Below, one piece after another: positions 45,115 through 52,918 of a DNA stretch of 64,000 bases. Under the pieces are notes generated by a model. It saw only the letters and a program-made list of their open reading frames with translations, was not told the DNA's origin and did no database searches. Each line of letters starts with the position of its first letter. Within the stretch, counting starts at the first letter, position 1. Location of the stretch: the NCBI RefSeq assembly GCF_039536325.1, contig NZ_BAAAYO010000001.1, positions 434,001 to 498,000 on the forward strand. The letters are read 5' to 3'. This DNA comes from Paenibacillus_AB hodogayensis. Its GTDB lineage: Bacteria > Bacillota > Bacilli > Paenibacillales > NBRC-103111. The translations under genes were made by a program, and so were the position numbers.

Positions 45115-46194
45115 TCACGCCTGAGAAACAGCGGGATCCTCCTTCGAGCGGTCCTTAAATCGGGAGAGCCGACAAGGGTCTAATTCGCTTCTTGATTCCC
45201 GATCGATGATCTCACTTGCAGCAAGACGCGCAATCAGCGGCGCCAGTGTAATCGCAGAATGCATCACAGCCAGATAAAGTCCCTTCATGTGATCATGGAA
45301 GCCCACGATCGGATAGCCGTCTTCAGGCATTGGTCTCATCCCGACCTTGATGCTTTCCAGTTCCAATTGGTTCCCGCCCTTCAGACTGCGACGCAACGTC
45401 TCGAACGCTCGCTTGCCTACCGCCTCTGGCCCGTTTTCCTCCGACTCGTCGAGATAATCTTCCGCAGCCAGCAGCGTATGATCCGTCAGTTGACGGGCTT
45501 CAAATTGCGCATTTGAGATTAAGGTGCGTATCAGCCTATTCGCAGTTTTCATCCGAATCAATATGGAAGGCGACGGCGTTACCGGCACGTGACAACCTAA
45601 CGGGTCGCAAAGTTCGGGTACGCCCGTGCCTGCGGCCAATACCACGACATCCGACTCCAGAAAGCCCGTGGACGTATGGACCCCGACCAAGCGGGAATCT
45701 CCTTGCTTCAGCTGTGTAACGTTGGTAGCGAACTGAACCTTTGCTCCATACTTCTGCGCTTTACTCAACAACAGCTCCGTTAACCCTATGGGATCCACCG
45801 CACCTTCTTCGCTGGCAAACATCGCTTCATCCGGATATTCCTTCAAATTGGGTTCCAATACCACTAACTGCTCCCGGTTTAATTTTTGCAAACGAAGTTG
45901 CTCCCTTAGGGTGGGATTTCCCCAAGTCAGTGCTCCGTGCCAATGAATTTGCAGTTCGGACAGCTCTTGCTGAAGCGCATGATATTCTTCCACAGCCGCA
46001 TCATACAAATGCCAGTATTCGGGAGCAGTCCTATGCGTCGTATGGATCCAGGCAAACGATTTTTCCGTGACTTCTCGCGCAGCGGCGGGGTGTCGTTCAA
46101 TAACTGTTACATCTTGATTTCGTTTGGCCAGCTGATAAGCCATGGATGCCCCGACAATCCCTGCGCCAATAATCACGATTTTTTGTTTTCTCAA
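45115..46194 (-). CDS. FAD-dependent amino-acid-oxidase-type oxidoreductase (DAO family)
   Basis: 359 residues from TTG 46194 (GGGGGAG seven bases upstream). N-terminal Rossmann motif IVIIGAGIVGASMAYQLAKR, then VIERHP; FAWIHTTHRTAPEYWHLY; VVLAAGTGVPELC closes the FAD site, and VGMRPMPEDGYPIVG near the C terminus is the DAO signature. Probably oxidises an amine or D-amino acid with O2 as acceptor. Single gene; no partner evident. Confidence 0.88.
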   Translation of the reverse strand: MRKQKIVIIGAGIVGASMAYQLAKRNQDVTVIERHPAAAREVTEKSFAWIHTTHRTAPEYWHLYDAAVEEYHALQQELSELQIHWHGALTWGNPTLREQLRLQKLNREQLVVLEPNLKEYPDEAMFASEEGAVDPIGLTELLLSKAQKYGAKVQFATNVTQLKQGDSRLVGVHTSTGFLESDVVVLAAGTGVPELCDPLGCHVPVTPSPSILIRMKTANRLIRTLISNAQFEARQLTDHTLLAAEDYLDESEENGPEAVGKRAFETLRRSLKGGNQLELESIKVGMRPMPEDGYPIVGFHDHMKGLYLAVMHSAITLAPLIARLAASEIIDRESRSELDPCRLSRFKDRSKEDPAVSQA

Positions 46195-46262
46195 TAATGA
46201 CTCCCCCTTGTCACCCTATTGTAACATAGGCATCATGGTAATCCGCCGTCATAACATACGAG

Positions 46263-46346
46263 AGCAACTGGAGTAAATGGACTTCGTATGAGGGAAATCC
46301 GATTGCGACAGGAGAAGAGTACAGGCATAAGAACGGTTCTCAGTGA
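46263..46346 (+). pseudogene. Sulfurtransferase C-terminal fragment
   Basis: 27 codons read SNWSKWTSYEGNPIATGEEY, then RHKNGSQ and stop. This repeats the end of the rhodanese at 42568-43413 (SWSDWISYEGNPIATGEEEKA) with several substitutions. No start and no catalytic domain. It implies that the segment between 43.4 and 46.3 kb entered, or was rearranged, next to a second rhodanese gene that was later lost. Confidence 0.7.
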
Positions 46347-46510
46347 CATGTGTGGATGGGGATATCAGCAAATGGAGTATAAAAAGAATGCCGAGGTCAA
46401 CAGAGGTTAGCGTTGCTTTAATATTTATTGTAACGGAACTACACTAATTTTCATTTTTTTGTGATACTATCTAATTGCTCAATGATTATCATCAAAAAAT
46501 GGAGAATCCT

Positions 46511-47452
46511 ATGCATATCCTTATAACAGGTGGAACAGGTTACATTGGGACCGTGCTCGTAGAAGAATCAGTAAAGGCTGGGCACAGTACGTATGTATTA
46601 ACGAGAAATAAAGAAAAATCACAAGCTTTAGAGAAGCAAGGCGTCAAAGTAATAATTGGAGATATGTTGCAGGATGGACAGTGGCAGCAAAAGATAAATG
46701 AAATGGATGCGGTTATTCATTTAGCAGCTCCACCAACGTGGGGGAAAAAAGTAACCAAAAAAGTGGCGCTTTCCTATGCAGATGGGCATTTGCAGTTAAC
46801 AAAACGCCTTTTTGAAGCGATTGATCCCCAGCAGCTGAAGCGTCTTATTTTTGTTGGTGGTACAAGTTATTTTGGTGATTCAGGTAATAAATCTCCTAAA
46901 ACAGAATCCTTCCAAGCTGAACCAAAGGGTTGGGGGCCGTATATTTCGCCTTCAATTAAATATGCAAAAGAAAAAATTACGGAAGGATATCCGGCCTCCA
47001 TTGTGTATCCTGCACAAATTTATGGACCTTCTTCATGGATGGAACAACTATATTTACAGCCGTTATTTACCAATAAACCGGTTACATCTTTAAAGGGCTA
47101 CAGTCCTTATTTTTCACCTATTCATATTGAAGATTGTGCACGTGCCTTTTTACATTTAATTGAGTATGGTGAAATTGGAGAAGATTATATCATTTCTGAT
47201 CTACAGCAGCTGCCTTCCGAAGTGTTAAGAGATGAAATTATAAAGCTAATGGGTGTGACTGATCCTAAAATCCGTGCAGTCCCTCGTTGGTTGTGTCAAT
47301 TAGTGTTAGGACCCGTTCTAACAGAATATGCCACTGCCCACACTAACTTTTCAAGCAAAAAACTTCAGGAAACAGGGTTTAAGTTCCGTTATCCGACGTA
47401 TAAAGAAGGTTTGCCACAAGTCGTTGAAGCATGGCTTAAGATGCAATCCTAG
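46511..47452 (+). CDS. NAD-dependent epimerase/dehydratase-like (extended SDR) protein
   Basis: 313 residues from ATG 46511 (GGAG six bases upstream). MHILITGGTGYIGTVLVEE is the NAD-binding motif; IHLAAPPTWGKKV and RLIFVGGTSYFGDSG follow. The usual YxxxK is represented by SIKYAKEKI. Clear AT-rich codon choice compared with neighbours points to horizontal origin. Substrate is not predictable. It is flanked upstream by the sulfurtransferase scar and downstream by a copy of repeat family 1. Confidence 0.82.
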   Translation: MHILITGGTGYIGTVLVEESVKAGHSTYVLTRNKEKSQALEKQGVKVIIGDMLQDGQWQQKINEMDAVIHLAAPPTWGKKVTKKVALSYADGHLQLTKRLFEAIDPQQLKRLIFVGGTSYFGDSGNKSPKTESFQAEPKGWGPYISPSIKYAKEKITEGYPASIVYPAQIYGPSSWMEQLYLQPLFTNKPVTSLKGYSPYFSPIHIEDCARAFLHLIEYGEIGEDYIISDLQQLPSEVLRDEIIKLMGVTDPKIRAVPRWLCQLVLGPVLTEYATAHTNFSSKKLQETGFKFRYPTYKEGLPQVVEAWLKMQS

Positions 47453-47491
47453 CAAAACGCTTGCATGATCGGACTTCGTCTTTGAAAAGTA

Positions 47492-47580
47492 GCAGTTGCT
47501 TTTTTCTGTACGACGAGAGTGGTTGCAGGAAACCCGAAGCCAGCCACATCAGGGCGGTCGGGACAGGTTGATCTTGAATG
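47492..47580 (+). repeat. Dispersed intergenic repeat family 1, copy B
   Basis: AGCAGTTGCTTTTTTCTGTA, then GGTTGCAGGAAACCCGAAGC, CAGCCACATC and GGGCGGTCGGGACAGGTTGA. The core follows copies A and C at most positions, with small internal length differences. It lies in the convergent gap between the epimerase-like gene and an SDR. Confidence 0.55.
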
Positions 47581-47689
47581 CTTGTCCCCCTTGTCTCGGT
47601 CCATCCAGAACAGGAGCGGTGAATTCTTCTCAACCTGAGCAACGATGCACCCCAAGTGACTGCTACGATGATGCGATTTTTCCGTTACT

Positions 47690-48454
47690 TTACAGATGAG
47701 ATCCGCCACTTGCATCAATGAATTGACCCGTGACCCATCGGCTGTCCGACGAGGCTAGAAAGGCAGCAATATCTGCAACATCTTCAGGCTCTCCCCACCT
47801 TTTGAAGGTTGAAAGACCAGCGGCAGTTTTCTGTCCATTGGGATTTTGCAACGTCCCGGCATTCATCTCTGTATTAATGATGCCAGGTTGGATGGCGTTC
47901 ACCGTAATATTACGGCTCCCAAGCTGTTGAGCCAAGACGAGCGTAAGCGTATCGACTGCCCCCTTCGACATGCTGTAGGCGAAAACACTGGGGGAGGCCA
48001 CACGTGTTACAAACGAAGAGATATTGATAATATGGCCTCCATCTCTCAGACGCGGTAAAGCTTGTTGGGTTACAAAAAGCGGTGCTTTGACATTAATGTT
48101 CATGACCTCGTTGAAAGATTCTTCCGTCGTTTCTTCAAAGGTTACAATTTGTCCGATTCCAGCGTTATTCACAAGAATGTCAAAACGATTATCGCCTGTA
48201 CGTTCCCGAAGGGCTTCATCCAAAGTCCCGTATAAATCATGAATGCCGTTAAGGGTACTTAAGTCAGCACCGATCTCGAATGCTGCCCCTCCACTCTGCT
48301 CGATCTCGCGAACTACTTCTTCTGCGGCATCCTGGTTTTTGCCATAGTGAACGGCCACTAAAGCCCCTTCTTGTGCCAAGCGTATCGCAATGCCACGACC
48401 AATCCCCCGGCTTGCACCGGTTACTAAAGCGATTTTACCCTTCAACTTACTCAT
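47690..48454 (-). CDS. Short-chain dehydrogenase/reductase
   Basis: 254 residues from ATG 48454 (AAGGAG eight bases upstream). Complete classical SDR: VTGASRGIGRG, NNAG, ISS, YSMSK active site (Tyr and Lys present), and RWVTGQFIDASGG at the C terminus. FabG-like. It is transcribed divergently from a MarR gene, with two copies of an 18-base repeat in between, so MarR control is likely. Confidence 0.9.
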   Translation of the reverse strand: MSKLKGKIALVTGASRGIGRGIAIRLAQEGALVAVHYGKNQDAAEEVVREIEQSGGAAFEIGADLSTLNGIHDLYGTLDEALRERTGDNRFDILVNNAGIGQIVTFEETTEESFNEVMNINVKAPLFVTQQALPRLRDGGHIINISSFVTRVASPSVFAYSMSKGAVDTLTLVLAQQLGSRNITVNAIQPGIINTEMNAGTLQNPNGQKTAAGLSTFKRWGEPEDVADIAAFLASSDSRWVTGQFIDASGGSHL

Positions 48455-48564
48455 GCCTTCATCTCCTTGTTTGGAATTCATGGTTAATTATATTTCAAGG
48501 TGACATTTCAAATGTTGCTCTCTCATTCGCCATTCATGTTTGTCGTCAATAGCTACGGGCAAAT

Positions 48565-48619
48565 AAATTAGTTGCAATAACAGGGTATTCGGCGTATGAT
48601 GAAATTAGTTGCAATAACA
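48565..48619. promoter_or_regulatory. Exact 18-base direct repeat, probable MarR operator
   Basis: AAATTAGTTGCAATAACA occurs at 48565-48582 and again at 48602-48619, start to start 37 bases. Each contains a GTT-gcaat-AAC inverted repeat, the scale of a MarR dimer site. They lie between the divergent SDR and marR starts, the second only 24 bases before marR. Confidence 0.7.
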
Positions 48620-48642
48620 TCCTATTCACAGGGGGGAATAAC

Positions 48643-49104
48643 GTGAGCGAGCATTGGAGGCAGAATGACAAGGGCGCCGTGGAATCGCACGGTCAATACA
48701 TCTCGGCGATCTACCGACACATGCAGGTATTGATCACAAGCGAGCTGGCACCCTATCGAATCGGAAGCGGACAGTATATTTTTCTGATGGCGATCGCGCT
48801 TCAGCAACCGATCACTCAGAAGGAGCTAAGCGAGAAACTGCTTATTGACAAAACGACTACCGCCAAAGCGATTTCCAAGCTGGAAGCAGAAGGTTACGTA
48901 TGGAGGGAAGCCGATCCCGCCGACAACCGCTATCATCTGCTCTATTTGACCGAATCGGGACGTCAGGTGGTACCTGAGGTGCAGGAAGCGCTGGGTCACG
49001 TTAAGAATAAAACGCGGAAAGGCATTACCGATGAAGAGTATGACTTGTTAATAAATTTGCTGAAAATCGTGCTTCGCAATCTGACTGAGCAGAAGGAAAC
49101 GTAA
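48643..49104 (+). CDS. MarR family transcriptional regulator
   Basis: 153 residues from GTG/ATG region at 48643. Winged helix core ITQKELSEKLLIDKTTTAKAISKLEAEGYVWREADPADNRYHLLYLTESG is a textbook MarR domain, with DPADNR at the wing. Likely represses itself and the divergent SDR through the direct repeats at 48565-48619, and may respond to a small phenolic or electrophilic ligand. A haloalkane dehalogenase gene lies downstream, beyond a decayed gene. Confidence 0.9.
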   Translation: MSEHWRQNDKGAVESHGQYISAIYRHMQVLITSELAPYRIGSGQYIFLMAIALQQPITQKELSEKLLIDKTTTAKAISKLEAEGYVWREADPADNRYHLLYLTESGRQVVPEVQEALGHVKNKTRKGITDEEYDLLINLLKIVLRNLTEQKET

Positions 49105-49105
49105 G

Positions 49106-49303
49106 ATGGGCGGGTACGCGAGAACAAACTTGACGGAAGAGCTGTTGACTTGGGCCGGCGTTACAAAGCATCCGCATCGGTTCGGAGGGGTGGAATTTTA
49201 AAACTGGGTATCCGTTTATTTAAATACCGAGCAAGATATTGATTGTGCCATTGAAATCGCTCGTTCTAAATACGATCGAATAAAAGTGAAGGGTGAGATG
49301 TAA
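49106..49303 (+). pseudogene. Luciferase-domain (DUF5519-like) protein, internally deleted
   Basis: One continuous frame of 66 codons with a single in-frame TAA. The first part reads NLTEELLTWAGVTKHPHRFG and GVEF, then stop; the second NWVSVYLNTEQDIDCAIEIA and RSKYDRIKV. These correspond to the beginning and end of small luciferase-domain proteins, whose middle (about 50 residues) is missing. The TAA sits at the deletion point. The end abuts the dehalogenase start. Confidence 0.6.
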
Positions 49304-50182
49304 ATGATTAACGAGGCATTCCCCTATGAGAAAAAGCGAATTCAAGTATTCGGATCAGAGATGGCTTATGTGGATGAAGGAAACGGCGACCCGATCGTCT
49401 TCCTGCACGGCAATCCGACATCCTCCTTTCTCTGGCGCAACATTATTCCTTATGCCCAGAAGTTTGGCCGCTGCATTGCGCCCGATCTCATTGGAATGGG
49501 CGATTCCGCAAAGCTTCCGGAAAGCGGTCCTCACGCGTATACCTTTGCCCAGCACCGCCGTTATCTTGATGAACTCCTTGATCAGCTTGGCATAGGCGAG
49601 CGTGTGACCTTCGTGGTGCACGACTGGGGATCGGTACTGGGCTTCGATTGGAGTAAGCGCCATCCGGACGCGGTCAAAGGCATCGCTTATATGGAAGCGA
49701 TTATTAAGCCGCGCCTTTGGAGTGACATGCCGGAGAATGGACGTAAAATCTTCCAAACGCTCCGGACGGAGGAAGGAGAGCAGCTGGTGCTGGAGCAAAA
49801 TTCGTTCATTGAGTTCAACCTGCCGGTCGGTATATTGCGCAAGCTGACCGATGAAGAGATGGCTCAATACCGCAGGCCTTTCCTGGAGCCGGGCGAAAGC
49901 CGTCGTCCCATGCTCAGCTGGGCACGCCAGCTTCCGTTCGTTGGAGATCCGACTGGTATACCGGAGATTGTCACCGAGTATGGAGAATGGCTGGCGCAAA
50001 GTGCTGTTCCCAAACTATTCATTCAATGCGACCCCGGCTTACTGCCGCAATCCCACATCGATTTCTGCCGTACATGGCCATCGCAGACCGAGGTTACTGT
50101 GCCGGGTCGCCATTATCCCCAAGAAGACGCACCCGACGAAGTTGGCGAAGCGCTTGCCGTATGGCTGAGTAATTTGAATTAA
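49304..50182 (+). CDS. Haloalkane dehalogenase-like alpha/beta hydrolase
   Basis: 292 residues. Hydrolyses carbon-halogen bonds in the family. All catalytic residues are in place: nucleophile D107 with halide-binding W108 in VVHDWGS, second halide residue N38 in LHGNPTSSFLWRN, acid E131 in AYMEAIIKP, base H270 in GRHYPQED. This pattern (Asp, His, Glu plus Asn, Trp) marks subfamily HLD-II (DhaA/LinB). Only experiment can tell its natural substrate. The ATG follows the decayed gene's stop directly (TAAATG), with GGGTGAGATG as ribosome site. Confidence 0.9.
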   Translation: MINEAFPYEKKRIQVFGSEMAYVDEGNGDPIVFLHGNPTSSFLWRNIIPYAQKFGRCIAPDLIGMGDSAKLPESGPHAYTFAQHRRYLDELLDQLGIGERVTFVVHDWGSVLGFDWSKRHPDAVKGIAYMEAIIKPRLWSDMPENGRKIFQTLRTEEGEQLVLEQNSFIEFNLPVGILRKLTDEEMAQYRRPFLEPGESRRPMLSWARQLPFVGDPTGIPEIVTEYGEWLAQSAVPKLFIQCDPGLLPQSHIDFCRTWPSQTEVTVPGRHYPQEDAPDEVGEALAVWLSNLN

Positions 50183-50224
50183 TTTTGCGTCGAAGCAATA
50201 ACCTTAATGGGGTGCGTCCATCCT

Positions 50225-50370
50225 CCTGGCCATCCACCCTTCCAGGTGCTACCTTGCATCACTTGGCATTTGGTTGGCGTTCCGTTCGGCTCGACCCAGC
50301 CACAGGGGAATCCTTCCCCTTGGCTCGAGCCATACTGTTCCGCCAGCCCCGTCGTCCACGGGCTCCTTGC
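50225..50370. ncRNA. Candidate structured RNA element, copy 2 (long form)
   Basis: Same ordered blocks as 44956-45050: hairpin CCTGG/CCAGG (50225-50229, 50242-50246), the invariant 20-mer (50246-50265), GTTGGCGTT, then a large extra hairpin absent from copy 1 (50288-50331; arms GGCTCGA/TCGAGCC, GCCA/TGGC, AGGGGAA/TTCCCCT), ACTGTT, and the final hairpin AGCCCCGT-cgtcc-ACGGGCT (50345-50364) followed by CCTTGCT. Lies in the convergent gap between 50182 and 50406. Frames are not conserved between copies. Confidence 0.6.
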
Positions 50371-50405
50371 TAAGAGACCCTACATTTGTTTCTGGACCTT
50401 CCAAT

Positions 50406-51680
50406 CTAGCGTTCATCGGATAGCATTGCGGCTTCCTTCTTTCCGTAGTCTACGGAAATCATTTTAAATACTTGTACATAAAGGATAGAGCTGACAATGG
50501 TCGCCAAAAAGATGAACCCGAATACCATTAGCGGAGAGAACCACGACGACAGAAAAATGGTGGCGGGCGCTATCAGCCTGCCAACATAAAACTGAAGATT
50601 GGCCGCACCCATATACTGGCCTCTGGCATGGTCAGGCGCATATTTACTGATGAAGCTATCGGTTACGGGGCTCCGCGAAAGCTCGCCGAACGTAAATACA
50701 ATCGTGAAAAGAAACAGCAGCCATACATACGTCGTGAGGCCAATCATAAACATCCCCGCTCCGAACAGCAGCGAAGACAGGATCAGGACGTTGCGTTCGG
50801 GCCATTTTTCAAACCATTTTGTCACCGGCATGACACACAGCACGAACAATAAACCGTTAAGCCCGAGCATCCATCCGAACACTTGCGCACTGCTGAGGGA
50901 TAACGTGAGGTGAGAGAATGCAAACAACGTCTGGGTAGGCACATTCTCTTTGACATATAGCGCCAAATACATATCCAATTGCATAAAAGCAAGGGTGACC
51001 AAAATTCCCGCAACTATATAAAGAGCAAAAGCCTTGTCCCTAAAGATAACCCCATAACTTTGCGCTTGTTCCTTCAGAATGCCGAGAAATTTGCTTTCGG
51101 ACCGTTTCGTATCGGCCGATGACGGCAGCGTCTCGCGGATCCAGACCAGGATGGCGATGAAATACAATAAGGTTATGGTTGTACAAGCCCAAAGAAGGCC
51201 ATTCCGGTATTGGAAAAAGAAAACGGAGCCGAGAGCCGGCCCAAATACCGCTCCGATATTCCGGCCTGTCACAAACGTGGCGAACACCATCCGCCTGTCC
51301 TTTTCCGGCGTCACATCCGCCACCATTGCCGAACTGCCCGGCGTGTAAATCGCTCCCCCCAAGCCAAGCCCGATATAGGCCAAATAATCAAGCCAGTGTG
51401 ACGAGGATAGCGCAAATCCGGCAAACATGGAAGTTTGCAGAAAAGCGCCCAGCAGCATGGCGGGCCTTCGGCCCCATCGGTCGGACAAATACCCGCCAAA
51501 CAAGCTTCCCAGCAAACTGATCAAGGGAGGCACCGCCATCAGCATGCTCGCTATGGATTTGCCAAATGCGTCGCTAAAAAACAGCATCATGAACGGAAAA
51601 TACATCCAGAAAAACATACTGAAGAGCGAGTCGCCGATCAATCTGATTTTTAAATTAAGGTCCCATTTGGACCAGTACAT
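50406..51680 (-). CDS. Major facilitator superfamily transporter
   Basis: 424 residues, twelve predicted helices from ATG 51680. The loop between helices 2 and 3, GGYLSDRWGRRPAMLLGAF, is the MFS signature, and LYTPGSSAMVADVTPEKDRR-like sequence follows in helix 4-5. It resembles the drug/sugar efflux subgroup that includes YttB/YfmO-type proteins. Substrate unknown. Single gene. Confidence 0.9.
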   Translation of the reverse strand: MYWSKWDLNLKIRLIGDSLFSMFFWMYFPFMMLFFSDAFGKSIASMLMAVPPLISLLGSLFGGYLSDRWGRRPAMLLGAFLQTSMFAGFALSSSHWLDYLAYIGLGLGGAIYTPGSSAMVADVTPEKDRRMVFATFVTGRNIGAVFGPALGSVFFFQYRNGLLWACTTITLLYFIAILVWIRETLPSSADTKRSESKFLGILKEQAQSYGVIFRDKAFALYIVAGILVTLAFMQLDMYLALYVKENVPTQTLFAFSHLTLSLSSAQVFGWMLGLNGLLFVLCVMPVTKWFEKWPERNVLILSSLLFGAGMFMIGLTTYVWLLFLFTIVFTFGELSRSPVTDSFISKYAPDHARGQYMGAANLQFYVGRLIAPATIFLSSWFSPLMVFGFIFLATIVSSILYVQVFKMISVDYGKKEAAMLSDER

Positions 51681-51816
51681 GTAGTTTTCACCCCCACTCC
51701 TCCCGCTTCCGGTGCCGCCCGACTTTGCTTACACCGTTTACCGCTGTTTGTGAAAAGGATTCCTTTCTTTTCTGGCGAAATGAAGGGTATAAAGGCGTAA
51801 AGGAGGATAATGGAAA

Positions 51817-52305
51817 TTGATTCAACTCGTTCCTGTATCGAAAGCGGACAAGGAAATTCTTCATCATCTTTATCAGTTCTATCATTATGATTTTAGTCAA
51901 TTTACCCAAGAAGATATCAATAGCTTTGGGCTATATGAGGTCCGTTTGGAAGTTTACTGGCAAGATCCTCGATGGAACCCCTTCTTTATTTATTCATCTG
52001 GCAAAATTGCCGGATTTCTAGTTGTTTTATTTGAAAATTATGACGTTGATCCAGATCCCACACATGTCATTTATGACTTTATGGTTCTTAGAAAGTATAG
52101 AAGAAGTGGGATAGGGAGGCAAGCCGCGAAACAGGCATTTGATTTATATAAAGCGAATTGGAAAACTGCCCAAATGAGCACGAATGAACCCGCCATTCTA
52201 TTTTGGCGTGACGTGATTAAGGAATATACGGCGGGTAGTTATACCGAATTATTTAGAGAAGACAAAAATAAATATGTACAGATGTTTAGCACCAAAGAAA
52301 CATAG
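51817..52305 (+). CDS. GNAT family N-acetyltransferase
   Basis: 162 residues from TTG 51817 (AAAGGAGG upstream). IYSSGKIAGFLVVLFENY, VIYDFMVLRKYRRSGIGRQAAKQAFDLY has the acetyl-CoA loop RxxGIG, then ILFWRDVIKEYT. AT-rich codons. Substrate unknown; a second GNAT gene follows in the same direction. Confidence 0.87.
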   Translation: MIQLVPVSKADKEILHHLYQFYHYDFSQFTQEDINSFGLYEVRLEVYWQDPRWNPFFIYSSGKIAGFLVVLFENYDVDPDPTHVIYDFMVLRKYRRSGIGRQAAKQAFDLYKANWKTAQMSTNEPAILFWRDVIKEYTAGSYTELFREDKNKYVQMFSTKET

Positions 52306-52385
52306 CGAACGTTTTAACCCATTACCAATCCCATCTGCTATATTCATGAGTGTTCCGAAAAGAATGTTTCGCGAGGAGAGATACT

Positions 52386-52793
52386 ATGAAGATGGAGTTT
52401 GCAACAGAATCAGACTACACATACATACTTGAACATGACAAACATGTGCTAGATGCCCTCATCTTATCCAAGATACATGGAAAGGAAATAATTATGCTGC
52501 GGGATCAGGAAGATGCCACTATCGGGTGGGTGCGCTACGGATATTTTTGGGACAATACTCCCTTTATGAATATGATCTGGGTTGACGAGGAGTACCGGAA
52601 AAAAAGGATTGGAAAGCAAGCCGTACTCTTTTGGGAAAATGAAATGAGAAAAATGGGGCATAAACTGGTGATGACTTCCACCTTATCTAACGAGGAAGCC
52701 CAGCACTTTTATAGGAAATTAGGTTATAAAGACGCTGGTTGTTTGTTGCTGTCCAACGAGCCCTTGGAGATCATAATGACTAAAGATCTTTGA
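52386..52793 (+). CDS. GNAT family N-acetyltransferase
   Basis: 135 residues from ATG 52386 (GAGGAGAG seven bases upstream). IGWVRYGYFWDNTPFMNMIWVDEEYRKKRIGKQAVLFWENEMRKMG holds strand 4 and the loop RxxxIGKQ, and SNEEAQHFYRKLGYKDAG is the C-terminal signature. Substrate unknown. AT-rich, like the preceding GNAT gene, so the two may have arrived together. Confidence 0.88.
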   Translation: MKMEFATESDYTYILEHDKHVLDALILSKIHGKEIIMLRDQEDATIGWVRYGYFWDNTPFMNMIWVDEEYRKKRIGKQAVLFWENEMRKMGHKLVMTSTLSNEEAQHFYRKLGYKDAGCLLLSNEPLEIIMTKDL

Positions 52794-52810
52794 GAGTTAT
52801 AACGGAGGCT

Positions 52811-52900
52811 CAACAGCTTGCAACAAGAAGCCGAAGAAAGCAGTTACAGGAACCCCGGAGCCAGCCACATTCCGGCAGTCGGATCAGGCGGTTGTTGGCT
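52811..52900 (+). repeat. Dispersed intergenic repeat family 1, copy C
   Basis: CAACAGCTTGCAACAAGAAG, CCGAAGAAAG, CAGTTACAGGAACCCCGGAG, CCAGCCACATTCCGGCAGTC and GGATCAGGCGGTTGTTGG. Same order and orientation as copy A, including the CTTGCAA arm, the GAAGCCGA.GAAAG spacer and the GCCAGYCACA core. It lies between a GNAT gene and the convergent F420-reductase-like gene. Confidence 0.6.
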
Positions 52901-52918
52901 CCGAGGAATCTCCCTACT

